Assembly (NCBI GenBank): GCA_963824085.1
Contig: CAWGNT010000014.1
Coordinates: forward strand, 393,876 to 457,875
Origin: JARRNE01 sp963824085
Lineage (GTDB): Bacteria; Pseudomonadota; Gammaproteobacteria; Chromatiales; Chromatiaceae
Reading direction: 5' to 3'
DNA length: 64,000 bases
In this document: one piece after another, positions 28,126 through 37,092 of the stretch
Layout of the letters: every line of letters begins with the position of its first letter
How positions within the stretch are numbered: position 1 is the stretch's first letter
Translations under genes and position numbers: made by a program
The notes under the pieces: generated by a model
What the model was told of the DNA's origin: nothing
Database searches by the model: none
The model's input: the letters and a program-made list of their open reading frames with translations, nothing else

Positions 28126-29622
28126 ATGCCAACGACCGACCCCGGCCTGCCATCCGATGGGACCGTCCCGCTCCAGCGCCCTTGGAGCGCAACGGAGCGG
28201 GAGGATTTCTTCGCGGCCATCGCCCGCCATCGCCGTGCCGCCTGGCGCGTAACGGCTGCCTGTGCACTGGCGTACGGCTTGCTCGCCGTGGTCGTTGCGA
28301 TCTTGCTGGCACCGCTTCTGTACTCAGTGCTCGGCCTCGCCTTGGATGTCATAAACCTGGTAGTGCCGGTGCCCGACCTCCTTGGCTACGCAGGTCGGAC
28401 GATCAATGCGCTCGTCGAGTCGACCACGACGCCGGCGCCCACTTACCTGATCAGTGTGGCAGTGCTGTCCGCTGCCCCTGGCTTGGTGCTTATGGCAATG
28501 GCGGCGGCTGTGTTGCGGCGCGCCTTCATGCGGTCGGCCCTGTTCAATCCCGACAAGCTGATCGGGCGCGCGCCCGATGCGGGGGAGCTAGCTGAGCAGC
28601 GCTTTTCTAACACGGCTGAGGAGATGGCGTTGGCGGCCGCAATTCCCGCTCCCCGGGTGGTGGTCCTCGCGGGCGGCGCCAATGCCGCGGCGTTCGGCCC
28701 GAACGAGCGAAACGCGACCATCATGGTCGGCGAGGCCCTCATCAAGTCGTTGAATCGTGAGCAGATGCAGGGCGTTGCGGGCCATCTCGTTGCCTCCGTC
28801 GCCGATGGCGACATGCGGATCGGACTGCGCACGGCAATGACGTTGGGCCTGTTCTCACTGATGGCGCGCACGTCCGCCGGCTGGTCCGATCGGGCAGCCT
28901 ACTTGTCGTCGCGCAGACTCCTTCGCGCCCTCATCGCCCCGACCGCCGCGAACCTGGATATCATTCTCGCCCAACTGTCAGATCCGTTTGCCGCCGATCC
29001 GGAGGGCGAACAGGGTCAGAAATCCGAGGAACCACCCACGTCCAACGACGGCGACGCGAAACGAGCATCGGATGACTTAACGTGGAAGGAATGGGCTTTG
29101 ATGCCACTGATGGGCCCCGTTCTTCTCAGCGGCTTTCTGAGCGGGCTCGTGAACACCATGATGCTGACGCCCGCCATCGCCTTCGCCTGGCGACAGCGCA
29201 AGTACATGGCCGATGCAACCGCCGTCCGGCTGACCCGAGACCCAAACGCTTTGGCCGGCGCACTGAGCGCCATCTCGCGGTCGAGAGGATCGACACACAC
29301 CGCCGCATGGGCGGGCCACCTATGCGTGGTCGATCCGGGAACCAAGCGAGATGCAGGCTTGCTAGGTGGATCGTTCGTCTCGATCTTCCCGTCGCTGCAG
29401 CGCCGGATCGAGGCCCTGGTCAAGATGGGCGCCACAGCCCCCTCCCCGCTGCCAGATCGTCCCAGGATGCCGCTTCTCGCGGTGGTCCTGATAGCCGGAT
29501 TGGCGACCATTGTCGCCTTCCTCCTGGGAACGGTGGTCGTGCTGCTCGTGTTGCTGTCCGCGGCGCTCTCGGGAATATTCACCCTCATGCCGGCCGCGGT
29601 CATACACGCCCTTCTCCGGTAG
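28126..29622 (+). CDS. M48-like membrane protein with a lost zinc motif
   Basis: 498 residues. Two N-terminal helices (~43-65, ~105-130), a cytoplasmic M48-like domain, two helices near 330-360 and a C-terminal helix (~455-495). The order (NPDKLIGRAPDAGE, PAPRVVVLAGGANAAAFGP, IMVGEALIKSLNREQMQGV, GDMR) is that of M48 peptidases, but the HExxH site reads HLVAS at 220-224: the Glu and second His are missing. It therefore should not bind zinc or cleave peptides. Together with the LemA gene upstream it forms the common LemA/M48 pair. An inactive peptidase-type scaffold is the likely role. Confidence 0.75.
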   Translation: MPTTDPGLPSDGTVPLQRPWSATEREDFFAAIARHRRAAWRVTAACALAYGLLAVVVAILLAPLLYSVLGLALDVINLVVPVPDLLGYAGRTINALVESTTTPAPTYLISVAVLSAAPGLVLMAMAAAVLRRAFMRSALFNPDKLIGRAPDAGELAEQRFSNTAEEMALAAAIPAPRVVVLAGGANAAAFGPNERNATIMVGEALIKSLNREQMQGVAGHLVASVADGDMRIGLRTAMTLGLFSLMARTSAGWSDRAAYLSSRRLLRALIAPTAANLDIILAQLSDPFAADPEGEQGQKSEEPPTSNDGDAKRASDDLTWKEWALMPLMGPVLLSGFLSGLVNTMMLTPAIAFAWRQRKYMADATAVRLTRDPNALAGALSAISRSRGSTHTAAWAGHLCVVDPGTKRDAGLLGGSFVSIFPSLQRRIEALVKMGATAPSPLPDRPRMPLLAVVLIAGLATIVAFLLGTVVVLLVLLSAALSGIFTLMPAAVIHALLR

Positions 29623-30628
29623 CAGTAGTCCTGCGCAGATCCGCCGCCGAGCGGAAGTGCCTTCACCGGAACCTCTCGACCGATCTGCGTGACCGGGGAG
29701 ATCACCCGCGAGTAGACTTCCCCGGATTTCCCAATGACCTTCTGGCCACACCGTTAACTTGGATCGCGGCCCCGAACGGCAGTCGCGAACCAAAGCAGTC
29801 CTACATGGATTGCTTATGAAGGGGGCCAGAAATCCCTACGCTAACCCGAGACGCGGGGCGGCCCCAACGGCAGTTCCCGCCCCAGTGCGGACGCTCACTG
29901 CACGGACCTGCGCGGCAGCTCACGACCCATTCCGGACACCGCGGCCCATCGACGGCAGTTGCTGCTCAACAGCGCGAAGCGGACGCCCCGTATCAGTTCG
30001 AGCAACGGCTGCTGGAGGCCCGGGCGCTGTAAACACTTCTCTCAATGGAAATCCGTGGGGCACCTATCCTGGCGCGGCGCTATTTTGGCTGCGATGTGAA
30101 ACGAGACGTCGAGTGCTGAAGAGCTTCCGTCCGGAGAGTGGCGCTCGGCCCTGACAGCGAAAACTTCTCGGCATTCTTACACAACACCCTGTGCCCATAC
30201 CGGACGCTGCGCACTTGGGTTCCCGAAGGCTGCAGCCCGCCCCCTTGAAGATACCCCTACCCGGTTGCGACCCTAACAGTCGAAGCATCGAGTTGCCTCT
30301 GGCTCAGTGCCGGGGCTGCCTGCATTTGCGGGGGTCAACGCTAGCCGGCAACCAGCGGTCGGCTGTGTTGCGTCATGCGCCCGAGATCGACGGGTGTCCG
30401 ACCGCTCTACCGTCGGCGGCTCTGGAGGCCGATGCGTGGCGGGATCTTGGGAGACCTGGGTCTCTACGGGGAGTCCAGCCTCAAAGTGTAAAGTCTGCTT
30501 AACACGTTGCTTGTTTGATAACCGTCTAATCAAGCACGGGTTATTGAATCTGTCCGCTCACGCCAAGCGGCATTCGCACCAAAACGAGGCGGGCATACGC
30601 CCCCTTTCTTGCGGCAATTGTCGATCGG

Positions 30629-30651
30629 AAGTGTCAGGATTTTTTACACTT
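30629..30651. promoter_or_regulatory. Inverted repeat AAGTGT-N11-ACACTT
   Basis: Perfect 6-bp arms with an 11-base, T-rich centre, about 305 bases upstream of the collagen-like gene. Could be a regulator site; no matching regulator is identified. Confidence 0.35.
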
Positions 30652-30684
30652 CCTTCTCGTTTCGTGAGTCCCCGAACGCGGGAG

Positions 30685-30713
30685 CGTCACGATTCTCAAC
30701 TGTTATCGTGACG
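30685..30713. promoter_or_regulatory. Perfect 9-bp inverted repeat
   Basis: CGTCACGAT and ATCGTGACG separated by 11 bases. It could be an operator or a hairpin; a T-rich stretch follows about 20 bases later, so a weak terminator is also possible. Confidence 0.45.
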
Positions 30714-30955
30714 ATCAATACCTTTACCGTACTGTTTTTCTTTGTTTTTGCTCGGGGTGCGACTCCAACGATCACGCTTTTGGCATGAGACGTGACGGTG
30801 TTTACAGGGGCGTCTTATTCGATCCGATTGACCCCTTTCGCGGGTACAGGGGCGGGAGGAGCCGCCAGAAGCACAACACGTTATGGAGGCAAGACAGTTT
30901 TCCATCCGCCACAAACGTATGAGTGACGACCCCCTACAAAAGCGGAGGATGAGAA

Positions 30956-31756
30956 ATGCAACAGAACTTAGAAAGGAACGTATCTGTATTGGCATTCGCC
31001 TTTTTGCTCACCAACGAGACCGTCGTCCTGGGCGACATGCCGGAAAATGTCCCGCCAACGGCACCTAAAATCGTTGAAGCCAAAATGGACTTTGATGCGA
31101 GTATCCTTAGTATTTTTGGTAACGGATTCATGCCGCCCGGTGTAAGCATGTTGAGGGTTACGCTCGGCGGCCTGCCAGGAGTAGGGCCGGAGGACATAAC
31201 AGGCCTATGTATGGGGGATACGTTGTCGCAACCAACGGATGACTTCATCGAATGCGACATGATAGGCGTTCTTCCACTCGATGATCGCGATTATTTGCTG
31301 ACGGTCGAGACGAGTGGGGGGCAGTCTGATAGTCGCCTCGTGACCGTCGGCGCGGTAGGCCCGCAGGGGGAAAAAGGCGATAAGGGAGATAAGGGAGATA
31401 AGGGAGATAAGGGAGATAAGGGAGACAAGGGAGACAAGGGAGACAAGGGAGACAAGGGAGACAAGGGAGACAACGGTGATCCTGGCGCCCAGGGACCCGC
31501 TGGCGTTTCCGGGTGGGAGCAAGTGCACATCAGGCACCATGTCCCCGTCTTTACTACCGATGCGACAGTGGAAGCGCGCTGCTCGAATGGGAAGAAGGTC
31601 CTCGGTGGCGGTTTCCTTATTACGGGAACATCGGGTAGGGCCTTAACATCGGCGCCGTTTGACGATGGTACGGGGTGGCGTGTTTCTGTCAGAGGCCTAA
31701 GCGCAGGCGGCGCTCAGTACGTGAACGCCTACGCGATGTGCGCCTTTGTGGATTGA
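30956..31756 (+). CDS. Collagen-like (GDK)n repeat protein
   Basis: 266 residues in three parts: an N-terminal domain (~1-135) with an IPT/TIG-like pattern (ILSIFGNGFMPPGVSMLRVT, then LPLDDRDYLLTVETSGGQSD), a triple-helix segment with 16 or so G-x-y triplets of which ten are identical GDK, and a C-terminal ~80-residue domain with two or more Cys (WEQVHIRHHVPVFTTDATVE, CSNGKKVLGGGF, AMCAFVD). The N-terminus RNVSVLAFAFLL is weakly hydrophobic and resembles that of the next gene, so export is likely but not certain. A surface or matrix fibre is the usual role for such proteins. Confidence 0.8.
   Translation: MQQNLERNVSVLAFAFLLTNETVVLGDMPENVPPTAPKIVEAKMDFDASILSIFGNGFMPPGVSMLRVTLGGLPGVGPEDITGLCMGDTLSQPTDDFIECDMIGVLPLDDRDYLLTVETSGGQSDSRLVTVGAVGPQGEKGDKGDKGDKGDKGDKGDKGDKGDKGDKGDKGDNGDPGAQGPAGVSGWEQVHIRHHVPVFTTDATVEARCSNGKKVLGGGFLITGTSGRALTSAPFDDGTGWRVSVRGLSAGGAQYVNAYAMCAFVD
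31379..31468 (+). repeat. Tandem repeat, ten 9-bp units
   Basis: Ten copies of GA(T/C)AAGGGA encoding Asp-Lys-Gly. The first five units use GAT and the last five GAC, pointing to two rounds of local expansion. Copy number could vary by slippage without breaking the frame. Confidence 0.92.
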
Positions 31757-31957
31757 GGCCGGCAGCCCTGACGGCGAGTCCCGATTGTCTAGGTAAATTT
31801 CCTACTAGACAACGCAGACATTTCTTCTACCTTAACATGTTGCTCGGCGGCCTCCCGGGATGTCGGCGAACACCAATGCGTTGTGAGGAAGAAGTGTTGC
31901 GAATCCCGCCATAAGCGTACGAGTTACCGCGCTCGGTACAAATATGGAGAGCTAGCA

Positions 31958-34057
31958 ATGATTCAGTCCATAGTACGAAATACATCTGTGTTGGCACTTG
32001 CCTTGATGCTAATGCAGGGGACCACCGCATCCGCGGTCGCGCTCATCCGTCCGGACGGCGGCAACAGTGGTCTCAATTCGCTGGTCGACATGGCCAATGA
32101 GCCGAACAACTACTACACGTTTGACAAGGAAGTCATTACTTGGAAGATGGACTCGGAGTTCCGCCAGGCGTTCAACGAGACGTTGCGGGACCAGGTGCGA
32201 TTCGCGTTCCGGGAATGGAACCGCGGCTCGCGCCGCGCCGGCACCGCCAAATACTCCTGGAACCGTTTTGTCTTGGGGCAGACGGTGACGGATCTACGTA
32301 GCGTCGTGATGCACGAGATTGGCCATGCACTGGGCAGCCAGCACCCAGACGCGGGTTGGGCGAACGGTACTCCGCAATACATGCGCAACTTTCAACCTGG
32401 AAGCGACGGCGGCTGGGTCCCCGCAGCGCCGCCGGGCGGCGAAATCATGAACGAAACCAACCTTGGGAGCTCTGGCATCCTCGCGGGCGAGTATTGGCGC
32501 ATCCTGTCGCAGGACGAACTGGATTTCATCAAGCACAACCACGGCCCGATCGAGTTCCAGGAAGTCGGTGTCAGTGAGGATGCCGATATTGAACTGAGCA
32601 TGCACAACATCGGCGGGAGCCCGGGCACGAATCTGGGCAGCTCCGGTCCCGATCAGGATACAGCCGTGCTTCGTGATCCCAGCGATCCGTCGAAGGGCAA
32701 ACGCATCATCCGCTCGACCGTTTCGCTCAACGCAGTGCCCGTAAACCCCATGGGCATTGCGAGTAGCGCCACGAACTGGGAGGTCGGAAACACTTCCGGG
32801 AAAGCGCTGCGAGCGATCAACGTCGTCACCCGCGGCACCGACAGCCCCAAACCCATCAACGTCACCAGTGACGGCCCAAACCGTTTCACGAGTTACGAGC
32901 AACTGGAGGTGTCGCTGAACCCGAACCTCGAAGACCGCATCCATTCTTACAGCAATCCACTCAGCGGCAGTGTCCCCAACTTCGGCTCGGTGGCGATGGG
33001 TCTGCGCCTTGACGTACCGGACTGGTCCGTTATTCGCGCACTGGCGGAATCGACTAGCGGGGACTTCTTCGACATCCCGCTGACTGGCTTTGTGCCTTGG
33101 TTCCAACTGGGCGCGTTTCAGCCGCAGGAGGTCCCGCCCAGCGGCGGAAGCTTCGGCATCAACTCGCTCAATGCCGACATTGGCCAGTTCGAGGTACGCG
33201 CCCTTGGGTTTCAGGTCCAGGCACCCGAGAACACCGGCGCCACACTCACCCAGCTTTCGATCGCGTCGGTGGACGGGCTCGGCCTGGGGCTAGGGGATCT
33301 CGACGACGAACTGCTAAGGGGGCTGCGTGCTGAGGGCAAGCTCGAAGACTTACTCGATGGGCCCCTGGACCTCATTGCCGATGAAACGCCCTTCACCGTT
33401 GTGCTGGAAGGCGTCGCCTCCGACCTGCCGGGAGACATTTTGACCTCTGGCAACTACTTGGTGGTCAATCGCTCGGACCTGGTTGGCAAGGAGTTACTGA
33501 TTATCGCCAGAACTTCCAACGGGGATTTTGAGGTGGTGACGCAGGCGCTGCTGTTCTCTCCAGCGATTAAGCAGCAGCCGGTCGAGACGAAGCCTCTATC
33601 GATTGACATCAAGTTCTGTAGCAACCCGAATGCATTCAACCGCAAGTCGCGGGGCAAAACGCCGTTGAGCATCTTCGGGACGCAGGACTTTGACGTGGCC
33701 GCGATCGACATCGGCTCGCTGCAGCTCTGCGACGAGACGTGCGGCACCTGCACCGGCGCGCCGCATTCCTGGGGGATCGCCGACCGCGGCGATCCCGCTC
33801 AGGACCTCGGAGCGACGACCTGCGCCATCGATCCCCTGACCGGCGAGGAGCTTGACTACCTCAACCCGGACGGGTTCGATGATCTCGACGTGGCCTTCGA
33901 CGCCCAGGAGGTGGCCGAGGTGATCGGCTGTGCCGTTCTTGGCAAGGGCGACGTTTCTGGAGCGCTGTTTCTGATCGGCCAGACGATCAAAGGTTGGCCG
34001 CTCACGTCGGTGCCGGTGGGCGACGTCGGAATCGACAAACTACTGATCGCGAAGTAG
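31958..34057 (+). CDS. Secreted matrixin-like zinc metalloprotease
   Basis: 699 residues. A signal peptide (IVRNTSVLALALMLMQGTTA, then SA) leads to a catalytic domain with DQVRFAFREWNRGS, the zinc site VVMHEIGHALGSQH (His 119, Glu 120, His 123, His 129) and a Met-containing GGEIMNET downstream that may be the Met-turn. The remaining ~500 residues are beta-rich, acidic and end with a Cys-containing segment (CDETCGTCTGAPHSW); no sorting signal such as PEP-CTERM is seen. It should act outside the cytoplasm. A purine-rich site (GGAGAG) precedes the ATG. Upstream sequence and N-terminus resemble those of the collagen-like gene. Confidence 0.82.
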   Translation: MIQSIVRNTSVLALALMLMQGTTASAVALIRPDGGNSGLNSLVDMANEPNNYYTFDKEVITWKMDSEFRQAFNETLRDQVRFAFREWNRGSRRAGTAKYSWNRFVLGQTVTDLRSVVMHEIGHALGSQHPDAGWANGTPQYMRNFQPGSDGGWVPAAPPGGEIMNETNLGSSGILAGEYWRILSQDELDFIKHNHGPIEFQEVGVSEDADIELSMHNIGGSPGTNLGSSGPDQDTAVLRDPSDPSKGKRIIRSTVSLNAVPVNPMGIASSATNWEVGNTSGKALRAINVVTRGTDSPKPINVTSDGPNRFTSYEQLEVSLNPNLEDRIHSYSNPLSGSVPNFGSVAMGLRLDVPDWSVIRALAESTSGDFFDIPLTGFVPWFQLGAFQPQEVPPSGGSFGINSLNADIGQFEVRALGFQVQAPENTGATLTQLSIASVDGLGLGLGDLDDELLRGLRAEGKLEDLLDGPLDLIADETPFTVVLEGVASDLPGDILTSGNYLVVNRSDLVGKELLIIARTSNGDFEVVTQALLFSPAIKQQPVETKPLSIDIKFCSNPNAFNRKSRGKTPLSIFGTQDFDVAAIDIGSLQLCDETCGTCTGAPHSWGIADRGDPAQDLGATTCAIDPLTGEELDYLNPDGFDDLDVAFDAQEVAEVIGCAVLGKGDVSGALFLIGQTIKGWPLTSVPVGDVGIDKLLIAK

Positions 34058-34803
34058 AGCCAGAGGAACGCGGCCGCACCGGCAGTCGCACGGGCGCGTG
34101 TCGAGACGGCCGCACCTCGTATTCTGCTCGACGGGTGGTTGCATGGTGCACTTCTCTCATCGGCAACGTCGTCACCCCGGTCCGAAACCAGGTATGGACA
34201 GTGCACACTTTCGGGCGGAACCGTGTTCTGCCGGCTGACTTGCATGGAACGGTCTGCGGCGCGATCCACCAAACGCGTTGTTTCGCCGCCCGGGCGTGGG
34301 ATCCATAAGGAAAGATGTGGCGGTGGGTTGAGGCATATACCGAGTAGCGGCCCTGCCTTACGACACCGGCTAGGATCGCAGCGACAACAACATGAATCGG
34401 CTCGCGGTAGAGGCACAGGACGCCAGCGCCGGCATTGGCGGATTCATTGGTTCTCCGCCTAACGACCCCATTTGTCTCCTCACGGGCCAATTGAGCAACA
34501 TGGACGGGAGAGCTGCGAGGGGCCGCTCCGCGTCCCCAGCAGTCCGTTGGGCGCGGGCTTCAGCGACCGCAAACAGAGCTTGAGCTGCCGCTCATGGTGC
34601 GCGGGCGGGTGACTGGTCATGGCCGGTTGCTGTCGGTCGGGCTGACCGCGGCAGCCCGCGTGGGGCGAAAGTCCGCATCGACCCAAAGCGGCCAGTCGGC
34701 CTCTGACGTCCAGTGACTGGTCAGCACCTGTCACCGGACGTTCTGTCGGGCTTGCTCGCCTCCGGTAGTCCAAGACTACTCGGACCTTGCTGGAACCCCT
34801 TGA
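34058..34803. other. Intergenic region before the defence/TA island
   Basis: About 750 bases with no supported gene. The minus-strand frame around 34480-34773 is long but has no signal or recognised domain. Base composition is similar to neighbours. Confidence 0.45.
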
Positions 34804-34832
34804 ATGTCCTACGTTAGCCTAATGTAGGACAT
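34804..34832. promoter_or_regulatory. Probable VapB operator
   Basis: ATGTCCTAC and GTAGGACAT form a perfect 9-bp inverted repeat with an 11-base centre, ending 16 bases before the antitoxin start. This is the place and form expected for autoregulation by the antitoxin-toxin complex. Confidence 0.7.
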
Positions 34833-34848
34833 CCCTCAAAGGTGATCA

Positions 34849-35121
34849 ATGCGCGAAATTGTCTCCATCCGGGAAGCCAATCAGCATCTTTCGCGTTACC
34901 TGGAGCGGGTCGAGCAGGGCGCCGAGATCATCATCACCCGTCGCGGCAAGGCCATCGCCCGCGTGCTGCCGATCGAGGCCCAGACGCACCTGTCCGATGC
35001 CCAGCGCGCCGCCCGCGAGCGTTTGCGGGCACGGATGAGTCGGGGCTATGCGCTCGGCGGGGCTCGCGTCGATCGAGAGGTCCTCCACGAGCGTGATCGG
35101 TGCCAAGAGCCTGATCGATGA
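34849..35121 (+). CDS. vapB: Phd/YefM-type antitoxin
   Basis: 90 residues. The Phd/YefM fold is clear in VSIREANQHLSRYLERVEQG and IIITRRGKAIARVLPIE; the C-terminal ~40 residues, basic then mixed, should wrap the toxin. It binds DNA at the inverted repeat just upstream. Stop and toxin start overlap by ATGA. Full length for the family. Confidence 0.88.
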   Translation: MREIVSIREANQHLSRYLERVEQGAEIIITRRGKAIARVLPIEAQTHLSDAQRAARERLRARMSRGYALGGARVDREVLHERDRCQEPDR

Positions 35122-35558
35122 AGGCGCAACGCTTCAGCGTCGACACCAACATCCTGATCTACAGCATCGACACGGACGCGGGCACGCGGCACGAGCAGGC
35201 GCGGGCAGTGATGGACGCGCTGCCCGACGCGGATTGCGTGCTGACCCTCCAGGCGCTCGCCGAGTTCTTCCATGCCGTGACGCGCAAGGACAAGATGCCG
35301 GCGGCAGAGGCTGCCGCCATGGTGCATGACTGGATGGAGCTCTTTCCGGTCGCCGTCGCCGATGGTCGCTCCTTGGCTGGAGCCATCCGCCTTAAGGAGG
35401 CGGAAAGCTTTGCCTTCTGGGATGCCATGCTAGTCGAGGCGGCTAGGATCTCGGGGGTCACACGTCTGCTTTCGGAAGACATGCAGGACGGCCGCATGGT
35501 CGGTGCGCTACGCCTCGAAAACCCATTCAAGGAGGGCTTCGACCTGGGCCTGGATTGA
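35118..35558 (+). CDS. vapC: PIN-domain toxin (VapC family)
   Basis: 146 residues with the PIN-domain acidic residues: Asp in FSVDTNILIYSID, Glu in ALAEFFHAVTRK, Asp in SFAFWDAMLVEAA and Asp in LLSEDMQDG. It should be a Mg-dependent ribonuclease held in check by the antitoxin encoded upstream (ATGA overlap). All four acidic positions are present, so the toxin looks active. Confidence 0.9.
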   Translation: MKAQRFSVDTNILIYSIDTDAGTRHEQARAVMDALPDADCVLTLQALAEFFHAVTRKDKMPAAEAAAMVHDWMELFPVAVADGRSLAGAIRLKEAESFAFWDAMLVEAARISGVTRLLSEDMQDGRMVGALRLENPFKEGFDLGLD

Positions 35559-35586
35559 CCTGGGTCGGTCGAGGCCAGTCGCATCC

Positions 35587-35921
35587 ATGCCCCAGCACCC
35601 CCTCTTCGACATCAAGCCCGAGCACATCTTCGCACTCGACGATGAGGGTCTGCGTTTTCTGATCGCCCGGCTCTGCAAGGCCGATCTGCGGCGCCGGTGT
35701 CTCCCGGTCAGCGCGGTCCTCTATGGCGGCAATCAGATCGCCGCTGATGGCGGGATCGATGTCCGCGTCGAGCTTCCGGCCGACACGGAGATCTCCGGCT
35801 TCATCCCGCGGCCGGCAACCGGATTCCAGGCCAAGGCCGATGACATGCCGGCCAGCGAGATTGCGAAGGAGATGCGCCCGCCAAGGACCAAGCGGGTCAA
35901 GGGCACCAAGGCCCCTGTTCT
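35587..35921 (+). pseudogene. Truncated nuclease-like gene
   Basis: About 110 N-terminal residues: MPQHPLFDIKPEHIFALDDE, LRFLIARLCKADL, then GGNQIAADGGIDVRVELP and TGFQAKADDMPASEIAKEMRP. The D-G-G-I-D-V and F-Q-A-K pair fits a PD-(D/E)xK-type nuclease core of the kind placed at the front of large defence proteins; this is inference. The sequence is cut by the left end of the RAYT element at 35922, and no continuation is seen beyond its right end. The full gene would have been much longer. Confidence 0.6.
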
Positions 35922-36749
35922 GAATTCCGGGGACAGTTTACTCAACTCTGTTCCCCCCCGCTGAACAGGTCGCCCGTATAGATATCACGCTCTTGGGTCT
36001 TAGGCCCTGGCTTCTTCCGCTTCAGGGGCCGGGCGAGGCGTCGCTCCAGGGATTCGACGAAGGAGTCCGCACCGAGTGGCCGGCCGGTACTGGCGTGACC
36101 GCGCAGTAGTTCATTGAACTTCTCGTCGTCGGCCTCGCCGATGAACGCCTCCCAATCGGGGACCAGCTCCAACAGCGGTCGCACGGTGACGAGGGCGTCG
36201 TCGCGTCCCGCAAGGTGGGCCGCCGCCGCGCTCGACCATGGCCAATCTTGCGGCCTGGCGCAGAGACGCGCTCGCACCGGGTTGCGCTCGACGTACCTGA
36301 CGGCGGGGAGCAGATGTTGCTCATCCATCACGAAGGAGTGGAAACGCTCTTGCCAGAGATGCCCTTTCCAGCCCTCGCGAAAATTGATCATACGAGTCTA
36401 TCGGCGATGGGCCTCCCCCAGCGCGTCCCTTAAGCCAAACTCGTCCGAGGGAACCATGATGAGGTGCACATGGTTGGCATCAGGCAATAGGCAAGCACCT
36501 GCGTCCCGCAACGGCGGCGGGAGCCCGCGAGCAAGCCGCGGTACTCCGCATCGTCCTGATCCGTGAAGAACGTCCGCTGGCGTCGATTGCCCCGCTGCGT
36601 CACATGGTGGGGCAATCCCGGCGCAACCACCCTCGGAAGTCTTGACATGCCGCTGTAGGAACTCCAACCCCGGATGGAGTGTTTGCTAGCCTTTTCTCAT
36701 CGTACATCTTGCTCCGCTTAGGGAATTGAGTAACCTGTCCCCAGGATTC
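35922..36749 (-). mobile_element. RAYT (IS200-like Y1 transposase) element with inverted ends
   Basis: The ends carry GGGGACAGTTTACTCAA (left) and, reverse-complemented on the right, GGGGACAGGTTACTCAA; over 27 bp about 23 positions match. Between them is a broken Y1 transposase gene. A second fragment with the same end lies at 51616-51933. The element has cut the nuclease-like gene on its left side. Confidence 0.78.
35942..36648 (-). pseudogene. REP-associated tyrosine transposase, broken
   Basis: The start (MSRLPRVVAPGLPHHVTQRG) and the middle (NHVHLIMVPSDEFGLRDALG) are the two halves of the Y1 transposase core; HUH His pair and flanking residues are visible in HVHLI. The frame shifts between CLMP and NHVHL, and a TAG replaces the usual Tyr codon after GEAHRR, ahead of TRMINFREGWKGHLWQERF. 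The C-terminal part (YVERNPVRARL, then WSSAAAHLAGRDD-like) is intact. With one shift and one nonsense change it is inactive. Confidence 0.85.
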
Positions 36750-36759
36750 CCCCGTCATT

Positions 36760-36772
36760 GGCATACTATGCC
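36760..36772. promoter_or_regulatory. Probable ParD operator
   Basis: GGCATA-C-TATGCC is a perfect 6-bp palindrome, 35 bases before the parD start and just beyond the RAYT element. Ribbon-helix-helix antitoxins bind such short palindromes to repress their own operon. Confidence 0.55.
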
Positions 36773-36807
36773 ATACTTGGAAGTGAATCACTTCTGAGGA
36801 CTATCCC

Positions 36808-37092
36808 ATGCCCACCCGCAATGTCGTGCTCACCGCGCACCAGGAAGCCTTCATCGGGGAGTTGGTGCGCTCCGGAAGATACAGCAATGCCAGCGAGGTG
36901 CTGCGCGAGAGTCTCCGGCTGATGGAGCGCCGGGAATCGCTGGAGGCGGCCAAGCTCGATTACCTACGCGGCCGACTAGACGAGGCAGAGCGAGATGCCC
37001 TCGCCGAGCGACTGGTGACGTACGCGCCGGGTCTGCTCGACAGGATGGACGAAGAGATCGACGGCGCGTACACGGGGACCGATGCACTGTGA
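36808..37092 (+). CDS. parD: ParD-type antitoxin
   Basis: 94 residues. The N-terminal ribbon-helix-helix is evident in RNVVLTAHQEAFIGELVRSG and YSNASEVLRESLRLMERRE; the C-terminal helix should bind ParE. It precedes the toxin with an ATGA-type overlap (stop at 37092, toxin start 37089). Confidence 0.9.
   Translation: MPTRNVVLTAHQEAFIGELVRSGRYSNASEVLRESLRLMERRESLEAAKLDYLRGRLDEAERDALAERLVTYAPGLLDRMDEEIDGAYTGTDAL

Larger units (their letters stand above)
29623..30955. other. Long intergenic region
   Basis: About 1.3 kb between the M48-like gene and the collagen-like gene. No frame has a recognised family. The last third is clearly less GC-rich than the first and holds two inverted repeats (30629-30651 and 30685-30713). 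It probably contains control sequences for the collagen-like and metalloprotease genes. Confidence 0.5.

Noticed and set aside
31958..34057. PEP-CTERM or other sorting tail on the metalloprotease
   Set aside because: The C-terminus lacks the PEP motif, hydrophobic helix and basic end.
34480..34773. 97-codon minus-strand frame before vapBC
   Set aside because: No ribosome site, family or protein-like composition; left as intergenic.
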